From Ooceraea biroi (taxonomy: Eukaryota > Arthropoda > Insecta > Hymenoptera > Formicidae), in contig NC_039512.1 in the NCBI RefSeq assembly GCF_003672135.1, forward strand, positions 12,416,874-12,480,873: a stretch of 64,000 nucleotides of DNA. Reading direction: 5' to 3'. A program made the translations under genes and the position numbers. The stretch's first letter is position 1. Every line of letters begins with the position of its first letter. The notes beneath the pieces were generated by a model that saw only the letters and a program-made list of their open reading frames with translations, was not told the origin of the DNA and ran no database searches. Positions 51,911 through 64,000 of the stretch are shown here, in pieces.

Positions 51911-52522
51911 AAATCCACTATATCCGGCCTAAAAATCACGCTCCCGAAGAGTGAAAAAACGATTAAGATTGCGATCATTTTGATATAATCTTATTAGTTC
52001 TCTCACTCGTTGGATTATTGTATACTATGTAATACTGTCATTCGAAACAATTAGTTAGGATTGGAACACTTTGTTAGGAAGAGGACAAAGATACACGTTA
52101 GACGATAGGAGGGATAGTATTTATAGTCTATATAAGATGATATTGCTATACATATTACATCTTTTCAGACATGTACAGCACGGTAAGACGAAATTACGTG
52201 TAAGCTCTAAGCGACTTTTATATACTTGAATGACCCGCCTCTTATCGTGTACGTTTGTTACATTATCCGTAGTTTTTACATACGGCGCACTATTTGTCAA
52301 TGCACACGTCAGTGTAATGTAAAGCCGCACTTTAGGTTCCCTTTTAGCGTATTTCATTCGACTGTAAGTAAATTATCGTTTAAGTAATTTGTGTGTAGGG
52401 ATCTGATACGCGAGAGTTCTCGTTAAGAGGCGGAAAAAGAGAAAAACACCTGATTAATAGCTCTTATCTATAAGTGACCTGACAATTTCAAATATATATA
52501 TATATATATATGAATTATATCA

Positions 52523-52528
52523 AATAAA
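52523..52528 (+). terminator. Likely TRRAP poly(A) signal AATAAA
   Basis: First clear AATAAA on the plus strand downstream of the TRRAP stop, 613 bp after it and just past a (TA)n run. Use is inferred from position only. Confidence 0.5.
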
Positions 52529-52691
52529 ATAGTTCTTGCAAAGATCCCGCTTTTAGTAATTTTCCAAAAAAATATTACAACCTAAATTTTTATTAATATG
52601 CATTCTCAAAGTAAATTATGGATACGTATAATATCATTGAAATTTACATAAAATATTTTAGATAATAATTCCTGTGGTCGTAAAAACAGTC

Positions 52692-52697
52692 TTTATT
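52692..52697 (-). terminator. Likely MED24 poly(A) signal (AATAAA on minus strand)
   Basis: TTTATT on the plus strand, which is AATAAA for the minus-strand MED24 gene, 614 bp past its stop codon. With the TRRAP signal at 52523, the two transcripts would end about 150 bp apart or overlap slightly. Confidence 0.45.
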
Positions 52698-53310
52698 TAC
52701 AAAAATATAAGTCTTAAAAAATTCCAGTAATTCCTTAATGCAGAGGCATACTCTGCACACTACGACATTATATCTCTATGTACGTTAGATACTTCAAATA
52801 GTTCCACTGCAAAATTTACTTGGCACGTCTTCTTTGACAAATACATACAACTAGTTTTATACATAAACACGTGACAAGTATTCGCAGAGTTTAAAGTAGA
52901 TTGCATAAATTATAAACATATTGTACTGTATCTTTAATCCCGCGAATTAACAGGTATGATAAACCGTCAAATAATAATGTAATTAACTTTTCACACAATT
53001 TTCGAACGATGTTTATGTCGGGAGTATCAGTCTGATAAATTGAAAGATTTAACAGACATGTATTGACACAAAATATTGTCACATTCATACCAGCTTCAAT
53101 ATTACTGTTGAGGCATTTAAGGTGCTTCTAACTAAATCGAGCAACAGCTGTCCTGCTAATATAGCAGTGCATACTGAAAGTTCGTTCCATAGTTTCGCAT
53201 ATGTATATATTATTATAAATAATTTTGTGCGTATATCTACAGTACGTTCATTCGGAAATAACGGAGTGCGTGTGCGAAACGACGTTATGCTCCGCGTCAC
53301 GCTCGCGTTG

Positions 53311-56300
53311 TTACTTAGTCGGTTTCAGATTAATATTCCGCAGCATGCACAAGTCCCGCGCAGTTGTCTTGCGCCCGGTCGCAGATTGTATGTCGTACAA
53401 CCTTAGCAGTATATCAGTGGTGAACAGTTCGGGTAACGCTTTGAGAAGACAGGGCACCTGAAAATAAATGCACGAACTGTAAAATACGACAGCTGAGCCT
53501 CTCCAGTGTGAGTCTTATCAAAAAATTTGATGTAAATTTTTTGCATAGCTGAAAGCTAAAGTGCATAATTGGAAACTAAAAGAGGGTCTTTCATTGTAAT
53601 GAATACCGCACCAGCGTTTGCGGCATTCCTTGCAGCACGATACGAGTTCTGTCCTTCCCGCACTGCACCATGAGTCGCAAGAACTGGAGTATGAAGTGTG
53701 TCTGCTGGGACACCTCGCCGTCCCTACCGGCGAGTAGGGCGAATATGGTGAACAGATTGTTCAACGCTGTCATCAGAGGATCTCTTAGGACCACCGACAT
53801 CTGTCCGTTGCTCGAACCCTGCGCTTGAGGGCTTTGCGAGCCGAACAAGGGAACGCTATCACTCGTCTCGTTCAGTCGCAGAAGTTTGTTCGGAACACCG
53901 AGCGCGTCCAACTCGTCAACGTCCAAATCGCGTCGCACGCGCTTGCGGTTGTTCCCGCGATACGGATTCGAGTTGTTGTACTCGAGAGTGGAGAATATGC
54001 AGTACACGCACAATTTCGCCAAGATAGACGATTGTGGTTCCACCAATTCATCGCTCCTGCGTAACGAGAAATTTACATTATTTTATACCTGCTTATGTAA
54101 ATCTAAATGTAATGGATGGATGCTACTTACTGCAATGAGTTGTGTAGATATTGCGGTATTATATGATTGATGAGATCTATAGTGCAGTTCTCTATGTCGA
54201 GATGGAAAACGGCGAAAGCCAGGTCCACAGCTTGATCCAGTTCCTCTTGGTAGCGATATTTTAGCACCTCCTTGACTATGTTCGTCACGAACCACAATGA
54301 GCCGCCAGTATTCAATAAAGACTCCAACGATTGCGTGGCCTGTATGTTGATCCATCCACGTTGATTTATGTTTTGCCAGACAGACTCCAGCTGCTCCAGT
54401 ATTGGCTGCCGCGATATAATACTGAAAATGTACAAGAACCTCGTGAAATCAACGAGAATTCAACGGAGGAACGCGATAACTCGTCTTTGGAGAACATTGT
54501 AGTAACCTGTGCGACATCGAGAACACCTTCGTTTTCGACTGCGTAGGCGGATGTACGTTGTATTGCATCTTCCGAATAATCTGGAACATCAGACTGGACC
54601 TGGAAAGGGACAGAAAATTATTTCTTTATTGATAAGGTACATCTCAGTAATTTTATATTTATTTCACGCGTCATTCTATGCACGAGTACCTCTCTTTAAG
54701 ATTATTCGGCATCTCGTCGCCGGGTAATGGCGTCAGGAAGTGCTGGACCATGTTCATCGGCTTCAGCAGAGCGTCTTGATGCGTGATGCTCATGTATGCG
54801 CACAGCCAGGCGGCAGCGCAGACTGGCAGGCAACACGCTGCTGCACGCAAGCCATCCAGCGCCCGTTTAACATCGCCCGCGCCTAACACACCGCTCTCCC
54901 ATGCGAAGAGCAGCTCCTTCACCGCGCCCATCGCCGATTGGCACATCACGTGCCATTTCAGGTTGCTCGACTTGAAGTCGGGATCCGGCGAGTTGATCTG
55001 TGCCAGCAGAGCGTCCACGCGTGCCGGATCGAGGCTATGCAACATTCTCTGCGGTGATTTGGGTTTGTTCCGTTCCGGCATGCATTCGCGCACCCACTGC
55101 TCGAAGAACGAGTCTCCGCCTTCCTCCAGAACAACCTGAAAGTCGAAGATCAATACGGAATATAATCTCAAAGTGCATCTCAAAGTTCAGTTGATTTATG
55201 TGGTTCTTTAACCCTTAGAGGGCCGGGGTGGCCCCTATATGGGCCACTATAGTGGCTACAAGATAAATAACTGTTTAATGTGCATATATAGGTATATATA
55301 AAACTATAAAATAAAAAAGGAGCTACAAAACTTTCTGTGTCCATGCAATTAGCTTTGGATAACGCCAAAGAAAGTTTTATACATGCATGTAACTGTTATT
55401 ATTCATTTAGGCTTATTTAAGTTGGCAACACTGTTCCTATGTAAAATTGCGATAATCTGATCTTAAAATCGTGATTAGCGATATCAAAAACCCTTAGAAA
55501 CACTAAGATTTAAAATCTGAAAATTTTGAATATTTGCCAAACCGTTCGAGGCCGGACTGGCCCATATATGGGCCAGGTACGAACTTGGGAACTTTACGGA
55601 ACCTATAGGTTGCATATATGCATAAATTTTACGTTAAAAAATTTCAAATTTCACTGGACAAATCCCGGCCCTCTAAGGGTTAAATAAATTGTTTTTTTTT
55701 TAATTAAATAGAAATAAAATTCGAATGCGAGTCAACGTCGAAACTTACGTCGGAGCCGTAGGTTTGTACGATAGAACACAGCATCAGGAACGATACGTCG
55801 AACAACATTGCCCTCGTTGCCGCCGTTTTATCAGGCACTGGTTCGTTGATCTGCTTACTACACTCGTTGAACTTGATGAGCTTGGTAACGAAGGTCTTCA
55901 ACTTTCCCTCCGCGGTTGCTACCGCCAGCATTAACTCGAAGCTGTTTCCCGTGAGGACTTGATACAGTATCTTCAGCAAAGGCTCTTGGATCTTTGAGTA
56001 ATCGGCATTCAACGTCTTCAAGATCCCAGCCAGTGTTGGTTCCGCGCGTGTAATGACTTTCGGGATCGACGACGTCGGAGTGCTCGAGAGTTCTGACCTT
56101 TGCAAAGCTGGTGTCGCTCCCTCCCTGCAACGATCGCGCGAAAATCGGGAATATAAATCCTGAACAAGAGCGAGAAGCTAGTTCGTCCGTGCATACGTCA
56201 CCTCCTACTGCTTATTTGCTTCGCCTGCTTCTCCGTGACGAGGTTCACCTTCTGCAACTCGTCCAACAGGCACTCCACGCAATTGCACGAGCACGTAGTG

Positions 56301-57668
56301 TCCATAATGTCGAGCAGAGGCGTGAACTGGAGCAGCAGCTCAAACGCGTCCAGAATATCTTGCGAGTACTCGAATTTCTCGTCAGCTACGACAGTGCGAA
56401 CGATCAGCTATGAAATTGAGCCCTTGAAAACGCTTAGAGAGGTCTTTTCTCTCTCACTCACCACTCAGACTAGCCGCGTGCAACTCCTTGAGTATGAGAG
56501 GCACCTTGAGAAACGTAAAGGTTCCCCACTGCGACTCCTTGAATGTTCCCGTTACGTTGTGCAGGCACATGAAGCAGGCGCGAATGATCTCGCAATAGAG
56601 CCGCGCGTTCGTGTAGCTCTTCAGTCGTTGCACCATCAGCAGTTGGTTAACGAACACGGTCGTTTCGGTGCTGGGATTCAGTAACACCTGAACGGCGAAG
56701 AGCGGCTGCAGACAATGGGTGATGGACTCCATTTTAGTTTTCTCGGGGCAGAAAGTCTCGATCTCGAGATTGCACAGCTTCTTCAGGGAATCCTCTATCG
56801 GCACCACGGACTTCTGGGTGCTCGTCTTCAACAGTGTCTCTATCTCTTGGCATTTCTTCACTACTTCTACGTACAAGTCTAGAGGATTACGGAGAAACGT
56901 GAGTGGTACTGATTGCGTTTTCGTGTAAACCTTAAAAGACATCGCGATTACCTTTGTCGTCGTACTTGGCCAGATACATCATCGCGCACAGGAAGTCCGA
57001 ATTCAGCATCTGCTGTAAAATACTGGCGGGTTTGTCGATAAGCTCACTGGGATGCGGAGCAAGCGGGTTGCTCTGAGGTGCCTTCGTCAGTGTGTGCAAG
57101 TAACATTGCAACAACCAATGAACAATGGACAGCACCGCCGCGGCTAGGAGATCCTCCTCTGGCTTGCCGCGACACGTGATGCCGACTTGTATGGACTCCA
57201 AGAACTCCAGTAGACTGACGATGCAGTGGGGCTTGTGGAAAGCGTCGTACTTGCTTATTCGCTGTAATACTGCCGCGTACGATACCAACTGTGGAATAAT
57301 GTTAAACGTGAATCTGACACGTTCATTTAATTCACGTACAAAGTGTATCTACGTAGCAAACAAACCTGTGAACTTAACGAATGTTTTAGATACGACAGCA
57401 CTAATTGATTGGGTCCTAGTCCTACTAACGCTTGTTGCAATATACAGTCTGCTAAATTATATACATCACCGCTCACTCCTCTCGGAAGAATCTGAGAAAT
57501 TGTGTCGTTATAGAAAACAGGGCGAAGATGTTGATCGACAAATTGAGACGCTAGATCGCTCACCGTTTTGATATTAATACCCCACTTTAAATCGGTCCAG
57601 CGCTCTCGCCATGCTCGTAGCAGCAGAGCCTTCAGGCTGCTGGTTTTACTGGTCACTTTAGTCTCCAT
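53311..57668 (-). CDS. MED24: Mediator complex subunit 24
   Basis: Ten exons, 5' to 3': 57668-57366, 57288-56952, 56878-56462, 56385-56202, 56124-55749, 55135-54690, 54599-54507, 54421-54131, 54056-53612 and 53457-53311. They encode 1012 aa (human MED24 is 989). The N-terminus, with LLLRAWRERWTDLKWGINIK, and the C-terminus, with TGRKTTARDLCMLRN, match the family. Other landmarks are RAEPTLAGILKTLNADYSK and TRAMLFDVSFLMLCSIVQTYGSD. LKALL at residues 12-16 fits an LxxLL pattern. An in-frame Met at 57704 would add 12 residues. The donor of exon 9 (GTGCGG) is weak but is the only one preserving the conserved tail. MED24 is a tail-module subunit of Mediator, contacted by nuclear receptors and other activators. 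Intron 5 hosts the MITE at 55208-55683. Confidence 0.95.
55208..55683. mobile_element. TTAA-flanked piggyBac-like MITE in MED24 intron 5
   Basis: The ends read TTAACCCTTAGAGGGCCGGG and, inverted, the same sequence, with TTAA at 55208-55211 and 55680-55683. Subterminal words GGCCCNTATATGGGCC occur near each end (about 55228 and 55558). It is 476 bp with no transposase frame. TTAA duplication and ends starting CCCTT are typical of piggyBac elements. It fills most of the 613-bp intron between exons 5 and 6, and the splice sites on either side are intact. Confidence 0.85.
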
Positions 57669-57704
57669 TGGTAATGTTAGAACATTATACAGTTTCTGCC
57701 ACAT

Positions 57705-58883
57705 TGGAAACGTCTCGGGGTTCTTAACAAATGAAACATTCTATTCTGAAATAAAGTGGATGGCAATACATATATGGATTCGACGTAAAGGAAACTCGAC
57801 AAGTTTTTGAACACAACATCGAACGAGTATCAATTACGAAAAATTTATGAGTATGCCGCAAACGTATATACATTTCAGTGATCGCAAAAATATGCTATAT
57901 GCGTCTACGAATGTTATTTTAATAGTCTTATTAATAAGTTTAATCCAATTATTAACCTGAGCCAACCGCTGCGAAATATTTCTTACCTATTTGTGAGAAA
58001 AGAACAAATAAATATGCGGATAAACAAATTTATATTGCCACAAAATATCTGCCGGCACGACGTATTCAAAGAATTTTTCTCTTGGAAATAAGACAAGCAT
58101 AACAAAACCATACATACTCCACCATATGCAGGAATGTACTGCGTGAAGGGAATCAGGAGCATTCAAAGCACAATGTATAAGAAGCGGTCCACTAGCGCTA
58201 CAAATGCTCCAAAATACGATATATTTTATTATAATATTATAATAAAAAATATTGTATTTTAAATATTATAAATTAGATGATTTTTAATGTTATACAATTG
58301 CAATGCATGTGCGCCTTAAATAAAATTTGGAATTGTTGCGTCATCTATTAGAGTTTGCTCGAACTGCATTCTTACAACTGCAGATTCGTGAGTCTCATAG
58401 CAAGTCGCAGAAATTAGTTCCAGTAAACTCCGCTACGAGCCTCTACTGTCTTAACTTGAAAAATGAGTTAATCAACTCAACAGGCAGCGATGAGATTTGG
58501 TAAAACTTGATTTTTGAACAAAATTATATTCTTTCATTATTGCTATATAAAAATTATATAACATTTTGTGTATTTTATGTTTAATATAATCTACTTTAAG
58601 TAATTATAATAGATAACAGAGCACAAGAAAGAGATACTCTTTAAATCACAATTTATACAAACAATTTGTACATTATTTTTCAATATTACTTTGTTAATAT
58701 TAAAAATGCATAAAATGATTATAAAATACTTCTAAAACTGTAATCCTCGTTACTTATTTCAACGATAAAAGAAAATATTCGTCAATCTATTTCTTTAACT
58801 GTCTATGCATATTATTCCATCGCGATCGATTTTTGTCATTTTTATAATAAAATTTTCGCGAATTTATGCTCAGTTCGCCTAAC
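57705..58883. other. No gene seen; MED24 upstream region
   Basis: AT-rich, without a convincing frame. It should contain the MED24 promoter and possibly the first exon of the plus-strand EF-hand gene, neither of which I can place. CCTAA repeats occur at 58880-58889, overlapping the stop codon of the minus-strand exon that follows. Confidence 0.4.
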
Positions 58884-59178
58884 CTAACCAATTTTAGCGT
58901 TGCATAAAATTTTGATGAGATCCTCAGGAGAACTTTCATAAAATTTTACAAATGCCGGAAAAACAGAAGGTATAAATTCTTCCGTGTGATTTGTGAGAAG
59001 TAAAAGGTCTTGATTTTGTACTGGACGTTTGTACCAATATGTTCTAACAAACAGCTGGATGATTTCAGGTTCTAAAGCTGCAGGATGTCTGGCGTACCTG
59101 TAATAAAATACGAGCTGCCGTATTTCGCGTCGGGCTTGATTTGTGGGAGTACTATAAACCTTTGGTTCCTGACAAGCA
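58884..59178 (-). CDS. Unidentified terminal exon (orphan)
   Basis: On the minus strand an open frame of about 100 codons runs from 59213 to a TAG at 58884-58886. It has no Met, so it must be entered by splicing; possible acceptors are AACAG before 59178 or GTCAG before 59168. The peptide looks like genuine protein sequence (landmarks REIRQLVFYYRYARHPAALE, FVRTYWYKRPVQNQD and FYESSPEDLIKILCNAKIG), helical in character and reminiscent of HEAT-like proteins, but I do not recognise it. Upstream exons would have to lie to the right, inside introns of the opposite-strand EF-hand gene or beyond the window. Alternatively it is a gene fragment. Confidence 0.5.
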
Positions 59179-59489
59179 CTGTTTAATATCAGGTATAATT
59201 ATCCGTTTGATGAACAATCAGTTTTGCAAGTTTCAAGATATGCAAATTTTTCTTAATTATAACCACATTTTTTCGAAATTCGAACGTTTAACTATTAAAT
59301 ACTAAACTATAACTAGATATTAAATAGTAAAATAACTTATTAGTAAAATGAAAGTTCCAAAATTGAATTGTGTGGATGCAATAACATTTACTAATATCTT
59401 TGTGAGCAGATATATATTTATCTTATATCGTCATTGTATTACGGCTTGCTCTAATTAAGACACGTGTATAATCATTATTAAATCCGCAG

Positions 59490-62400
59490 AATCCAAATTT
59501 ATTTCCGTCTTGGCCGGACCATTGAAAGGCGTGATCGGTTTATCAGATAAAGAAATTTGCGATCTGACGGACTATTTTCGGATTCAGGACGGTCGAATTT
59601 TTTATTCGCAATTTTGCGAAGTTATTCACGACAGCGGTATAAACAACATTTACAATATAATATATATTTTTAAGAAATCTTTCGTGTAGTTATGCTTATT
59701 TCATAATGTTACGTAATAAATGTAACGATTTTCTGTTAAAATTCTAAACTTTAAAATTATTTAAACATAATTCTTTTCTTAAATGTCAAGTGTAACATGC
59801 AAATTCGCAAAATATGTTTGCTATATCTTCCATAGTTCCTGATTTTACAAAAAACAAGTCTCTCGTGACTGGTTTGGAATGGGAAGATCCGCTGCGCGTA
59901 AATATTTTGAGCGGCACAGAAACGCGAAAAATAAATCTGATAATCACTCAGCTCGCTGTACTGATAAACAAGAGGAAAATTACATTGCGCCCGTATTTTC
60001 AAGATTACGAGCTGGTATATTCTGTTATATAAAACATGTAACTTATAAATACAACAAATAAACATGAAAAATAAATATGGAGGAAAAATAAATGATAGCC
60101 TTCATTTAATCGGAGAAATACTTTGCAGATTTCAAAGAATGTCGGCGCGGTCACCATCGCGCATTTCGGTCGGATTTTAAAATTTCTGGGCATCGTCCTC
60201 GGTGCCGAGGAGTTTCGTCTGCTCGTGAAAAGGTTTGCCAGGAATGCTTACACCGTGAATTACGTGGCATTCCTGAAGGCAATCGACGAGGTCCAATGCT
60301 ACTTGGAGGAGCATGGAATGGTGGATCTCAGTGGGGTACTGCTCCCCTTAAAATCTTTCTCTCGTGATTTTATAGTTTGTCACTTAAGTAAAATGTGTAA
60401 AATTAGTCTTTCTTCAGCATGTGCTATGTATCTGCGAAAGCGTAATTTAGTTTGTTAGGATTTTGCATTTTGCAGGAACTGCTCGATCAGTTTCCCGGTC
60501 GGATCATCACAGCCGAGCTGCCGAAACTACCACGACCGGAAATAGGCAAAGTAAGACCCAGTCAAATATTTGGTAGGCAAACGGTGTTCCATCCAGTGAT
60601 GGAACCGGCGAGAGACACGATGCCCACGTTGGAAGTTATCAAACGCATCCAGAGGCACATCCTCGAGCAACGAATACGGATTCACGAGTTCTTCAAGGTT
60701 GTAATTATTTATTTGCAAAATAGTTGCTATAAAATAATTATACAGAGTTGATTTATATAAAACAATAATGAAAGTCGAGCAAATAAGAGCTTAAAGTGCG
60801 ATCGAGTTCTTGCTCGCCTGATTTGCATAATTATTCGAAAGTCGCGAAACTTTTATCTAATAATATCGCGCGATTGCACGAGTTACTAATTATAAGATTA
60901 TAAGATTACACTGAAGTTACCCCGAATTAATTAATCAAATGCGTTCGTGGATCAGCCAGCGTTATATCGTGACTGAAACTTCACGTGTCCCGGAGGGCGA
61001 ATCGATGTACTATCGCGTGCAATGACTCGGCCTCGATGATTATCTCGCGCCGCTGTGTTATCGCGCGCAAACCTGATGTACGACCGTAACGATTTACCCG
61101 CAATTAAGGAACTCATGAATTGTTGCAGGATTTCGACTATCTGAATACCAGCCGAGTGACCGTCTCGCAATTCCGAAGAGCGCTGGACGCGCTTCAAATA
61201 TCGTCCCTGGGCCGTTTGTGGCTGGTCGAACCGGAAATCGATACTGTGATCGCACTTTATAGGGACCCAAGTGATCCTGATCGCGTGTGCTGGCGCACGT
61301 TCATGGACGATATAGATCGAGGTGCGATAAGAAATGCAAATTATGTTGATTTGTTTATTTATTGTGTATTCTTCCTTAGTCTTCACCGTGAAGGGACTTG
61401 ACAAGCTGCCAAATCTCAGGGTGGAGTCGCCACCTCAGGAAATAGCTGAACTTCCTCGAAGTGGCGCACCGAATTGGCGATGCGAACCGGAAGATACGAG
61501 GGAGCTTTGCGAGGATGTTTTGCGGAGAGTAAGACAGCGAGTCGAAGAGAGGCGGATTTTCCTGAAGAAATTTTTCAAAAATCATGACAAGTATGTTATT
61601 TCTAAATTATTGTATTAAATGCCACATTATGATATATAATTGTAATATATATTTATGATTATTCGTGATTATAAGGTACGATATATTATACCTTATAATA
61701 AAATTAAAAGTTAAATAAAATTACAATATCTTAAAGAGAATTTAAATCTCTTCACAAATATTACTATCTCAAAGTAATTTAATTAATTATTCACTTATTC
61801 GATTAAAAATATATCAATATATAAAATATATTGCTAATAGCAATAAAGTATCATTATTAATTTTGTAAATCGATTCACGCAGTTTCCTACGCTAAACAAT
61901 TGTATCTGTTTAAGGCACAATCGCGGTCACGTGTCGCGAGCTCAATTGAGACAGGTGCTCGTCACGGCGATCATACTTTTGTCTCCGGAGGAAGTGTTCG
62001 CACTGGAACGAAGATACAACGACGATCTAGGCTTCGATTATAATCGATTCCTGCAGGAATTGGAGGCTCGACTGATCGCGGAACCTTTGTATCATCGAAT
62101 GTTGGAGGAAAAGAAGAGACTGAACGCCGAAAAGCCACCCTCTGAACCTCGCGATGACGAAACCAACATCGTATTGATCTTGGCTAAAATTAAGGCCAAA
62201 GTCGTGCGCGAAAGGATCAAAGTAATTCGTCGCAATGATCCGTTCGTCTCCTTCATTGATGGGAAGACAGGATCAGTCGTGTTTAAGAATTAATTCGCTG
62301 ATTTTACACGTAGGTGCTCGAATTCATGAAGCAATTCGACAGGAATAATCATCTTGTGATCACAAAGCCAGATTTTGTCAGGAGTCTGGATCAGCTGCGT

Positions 62401-63414
62401 TGCAACTTGACGCCCGCGGAAGTAGACACGATCGTGAAGATCTTTCAGGCAGCACTGAGGTACGAGACATTATGATGATTAATATTAAAAATTGAAACAG
62501 AAAGGAAGAAAATAATATTCCATGCAAAAGTCGCAAACAGATGGCACGAACAGGTGGCTGTATTTATTAAATTATGACTCGTGTTCCTTGCATTTCTTGT
62601 CTCTTTCGTACAAAACGCTTTCCTTCTTCTTTGTTTAAATCTTTACCAGAACTGCTCGTCGTCGGGTGCGAAGAGGGCTGTACTTCCTGCTTTATTCTGT
62701 GTTCGTAATCTCATCACGATCTTGTTTCTTCCCGAAGACCCGACTTCGTCGAGTACGTGAGATTCGCAACAACCGTGGAAGAAGCCGTAGCCACTGGCGG
62801 TCTGGAAAGGGCTCCACTCTTCCTTCCCGTGCAGCATGTGCCCTCCGAAGCGAGCAGCAGGACCTTCCTTGACTTCGACGAACGTAAAACAGTGGAAATC
62901 GCGATGGATAAACTGTGCGAAGTGCAGAGTCCGAATCTGGAGGAGCTCTTCAAGGTATGAATATACTCTGGGAAAAATATCTAATCGGATAGTCAATTAC
63001 ATAGTAATAAACGGACAAATATACGACAAGATTAACAATCGGAAATTATTTAATCGGTTATTCGATGGAAATTTTTCTCAGTGTATCGTTAATAAATCAT
63101 AGCATGCATATACTATACATTCAAAGCATAGAGCTGTTAGTTTTTTGCATGTTATAAAGAAAGAAAAGGAAAGATTCGTTAATTATTGTTTCGTGCAGAA
63201 CTACGATAAAGAAAATATCGGCACCGTTTCCAAGGAGCAATTAATGAAGGCACTGTCGGTTAGGCGGATGTTGGAGCTTATCACCAACAGAGAACTAGAC
63301 GCCGTACATAAATGCTTCTCCATCGAAAGAGGTGGCTCGTTCGAAATCGACTACCGAGCATTTCTGCGCGCTTTGTATCTACTTCAAGAGAACAGAAAAA
63401 CTCCGTTCTTTTGA
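59490..63414 (+). CDS. Protein of repeated degenerate EF-hands (5' end missing)
   Basis: Ten exons join in phase: 59490-59636, 59836-60014, 60129-60335, 60476-60697, 61129-61321, 61380-61590, 61915-62221, 62314-62459, 62738-62954 and 63199-63414, about 680 aa. The first exon listed begins mid-codon and no upstream Met exon was found, so the N-terminus is missing. The protein repeats a module of about 90-110 aa: a helix (RIQRHILEQRIRIHEFFK, RVRQRVEERRIFLKKFFK, KIKAKVVRERIKVLEFMK), an EF-hand-like loop, then a second half-hand. Loops such as DYLNTSRVTVSQF, DKHNRGHVSRAQL, DRNNHLVITKPDF and DKENIGTVSKEQL lack the Glu at position 12, so calcium binding is doubtful. Similar multi-EF-hand proteins occur in cilia and sperm flagella; a role there is a guess. 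Confidence 0.75.
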
Positions 63415-64000
63415 AGGATACGAGAAATCCGGTTTTGCGAGTTTAGAATCTGCAAATATTTTCTTTCTGTTATTAACATATTGTAGCATGTATTGCGAAG
63501 CAAACAAAATATTAATTTTAATTTTAATTTTATTAAGCATTATTGAAAGTTTCAAGTCCATGTTTACATTATAACATTGTAACAGTGTTTCAGGAATCTA
63601 ATTTTTAATACTTTATTTTTTTACATTTACATATTTAATTTTTTAAACTTTTTATATTTACTTGTATTTCTTTTGGTTAAACGTAATATCAAAATTAATC
63701 CAGAGAATTTTTAAGAAAAAACAATGTTATGTAAAATTTAATATGATAAAATGCAAATAATAATAACATTTTATAAATAAAATGTTATTTAATAAAAATA
63801 ATCATGATATATTAATTAATATTAATTAATATTAATATTAATTAAACTCATCGCTCACTTGAAGCAATGATATTCTCTTCGTTATAAGTTTAAGGCCAAG
63901 GTGAACTGGAATAATCTCCAGATTGAGTAAGAAACACACGTGTGGTGTCTCAAATATCGTCGTTCAACCTGTTTATGAATACAAAACTTACATATTAACT
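63415..64000. other. 3' flank of the EF-hand gene; no clear gene
   Basis: Very AT-rich. AATAAA words near 63776-63797 could serve the EF-hand gene. On the minus strand a plausible acceptor (TTCATAAACAG, just above 63969) is followed by a 28-codon open stretch ending in TAA. It is too short and featureless to call an exon. Confidence 0.4.

Larger units (their letters stand above)
51911..53310. other. Facing 3' untranslated regions of TRRAP and MED24
   Basis: No gene of its own. It holds the 3' ends of the two convergent genes: a plus-strand poly(A) signal for TRRAP at 52523-52528 and a minus-strand one for MED24 at 52692-52697. A (TA)n run lies at about 52494-52511. Short open frames here have no support. 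Confidence 0.6.

Noticed and set aside
63841..63969. Possible minus-strand terminal exon at the right edge
   Set aside because: Only 28 codons, no landmark residues and no partner exon in view.

Overview
The window looks like nuclear DNA of an insect, most likely a hymenopteran and plausibly an ant. The genes have many short introns with GT/AG borders, the intergenic DNA is AT-rich, the proteins are insect versions of animal nuclear factors, and there is one short tract of the insect telomere-type repeat CCTAA/TTAGG. The species assignment is inference. No bacterial features, tRNA, rRNA or CRISPR array were seen. Gene models were built by reading splice borders and keeping reading phase across every junction; no transcript or database was consulted.

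Left part (1-22.9 kb): two exons of a class A (rhodopsin-like) GPCR on the minus strand, with the rest of the gene beyond the left edge. The surrounding DNA is rich in mobile elements. Two are large near-perfect palindromes (4263-5509 and 10391-11884) with related ends, each flanked by an exact 9-bp target duplication. A third inverted-repeat element (2580-3571) carries clustered TCAAGGTCA half-sites and a telomere-like tract. A fourth (16474-17556) holds a 118-bp minisatellite.

Middle part (22.9-51.9 kb): LSM12 on the plus strand (3 exons, 193 aa). Next comes a 26-exon minus-strand NACHT and WD40 repeat gene of the NWD1/NWD2 family (1729 aa in my model). Its last intron is 3 kb long and holds a nest of mobile elements, including a THAP zinc-finger exon. 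Head to head with it, about 730 bp away, is TRRAP/Nipped-A on the plus strand (11 exons, 3807 aa), with one giant exon of 7.8 kb.

Right part (51.9-64 kb): MED24 on the minus strand (10 exons, 1012 aa), tail to tail with TRRAP. One of its introns holds a 0.5-kb TTAA-flanked MITE. Upstream lies an unidentified minus-strand terminal exon (58884-59178), then a plus-strand gene for a protein of repeated, degenerate EF-hands (10 exons seen, first exon not found).

TRRAP (SAGA and TIP60/NuA4 scaffold) and MED24 (Mediator tail) are both coactivator subunits contacted by activators; I see no sequence evidence that they are co-regulated. I found no wholly new gene system. The most unusual items are the palindromic elements, the element nest inside the NWD-like gene and the orphan terminal exon.
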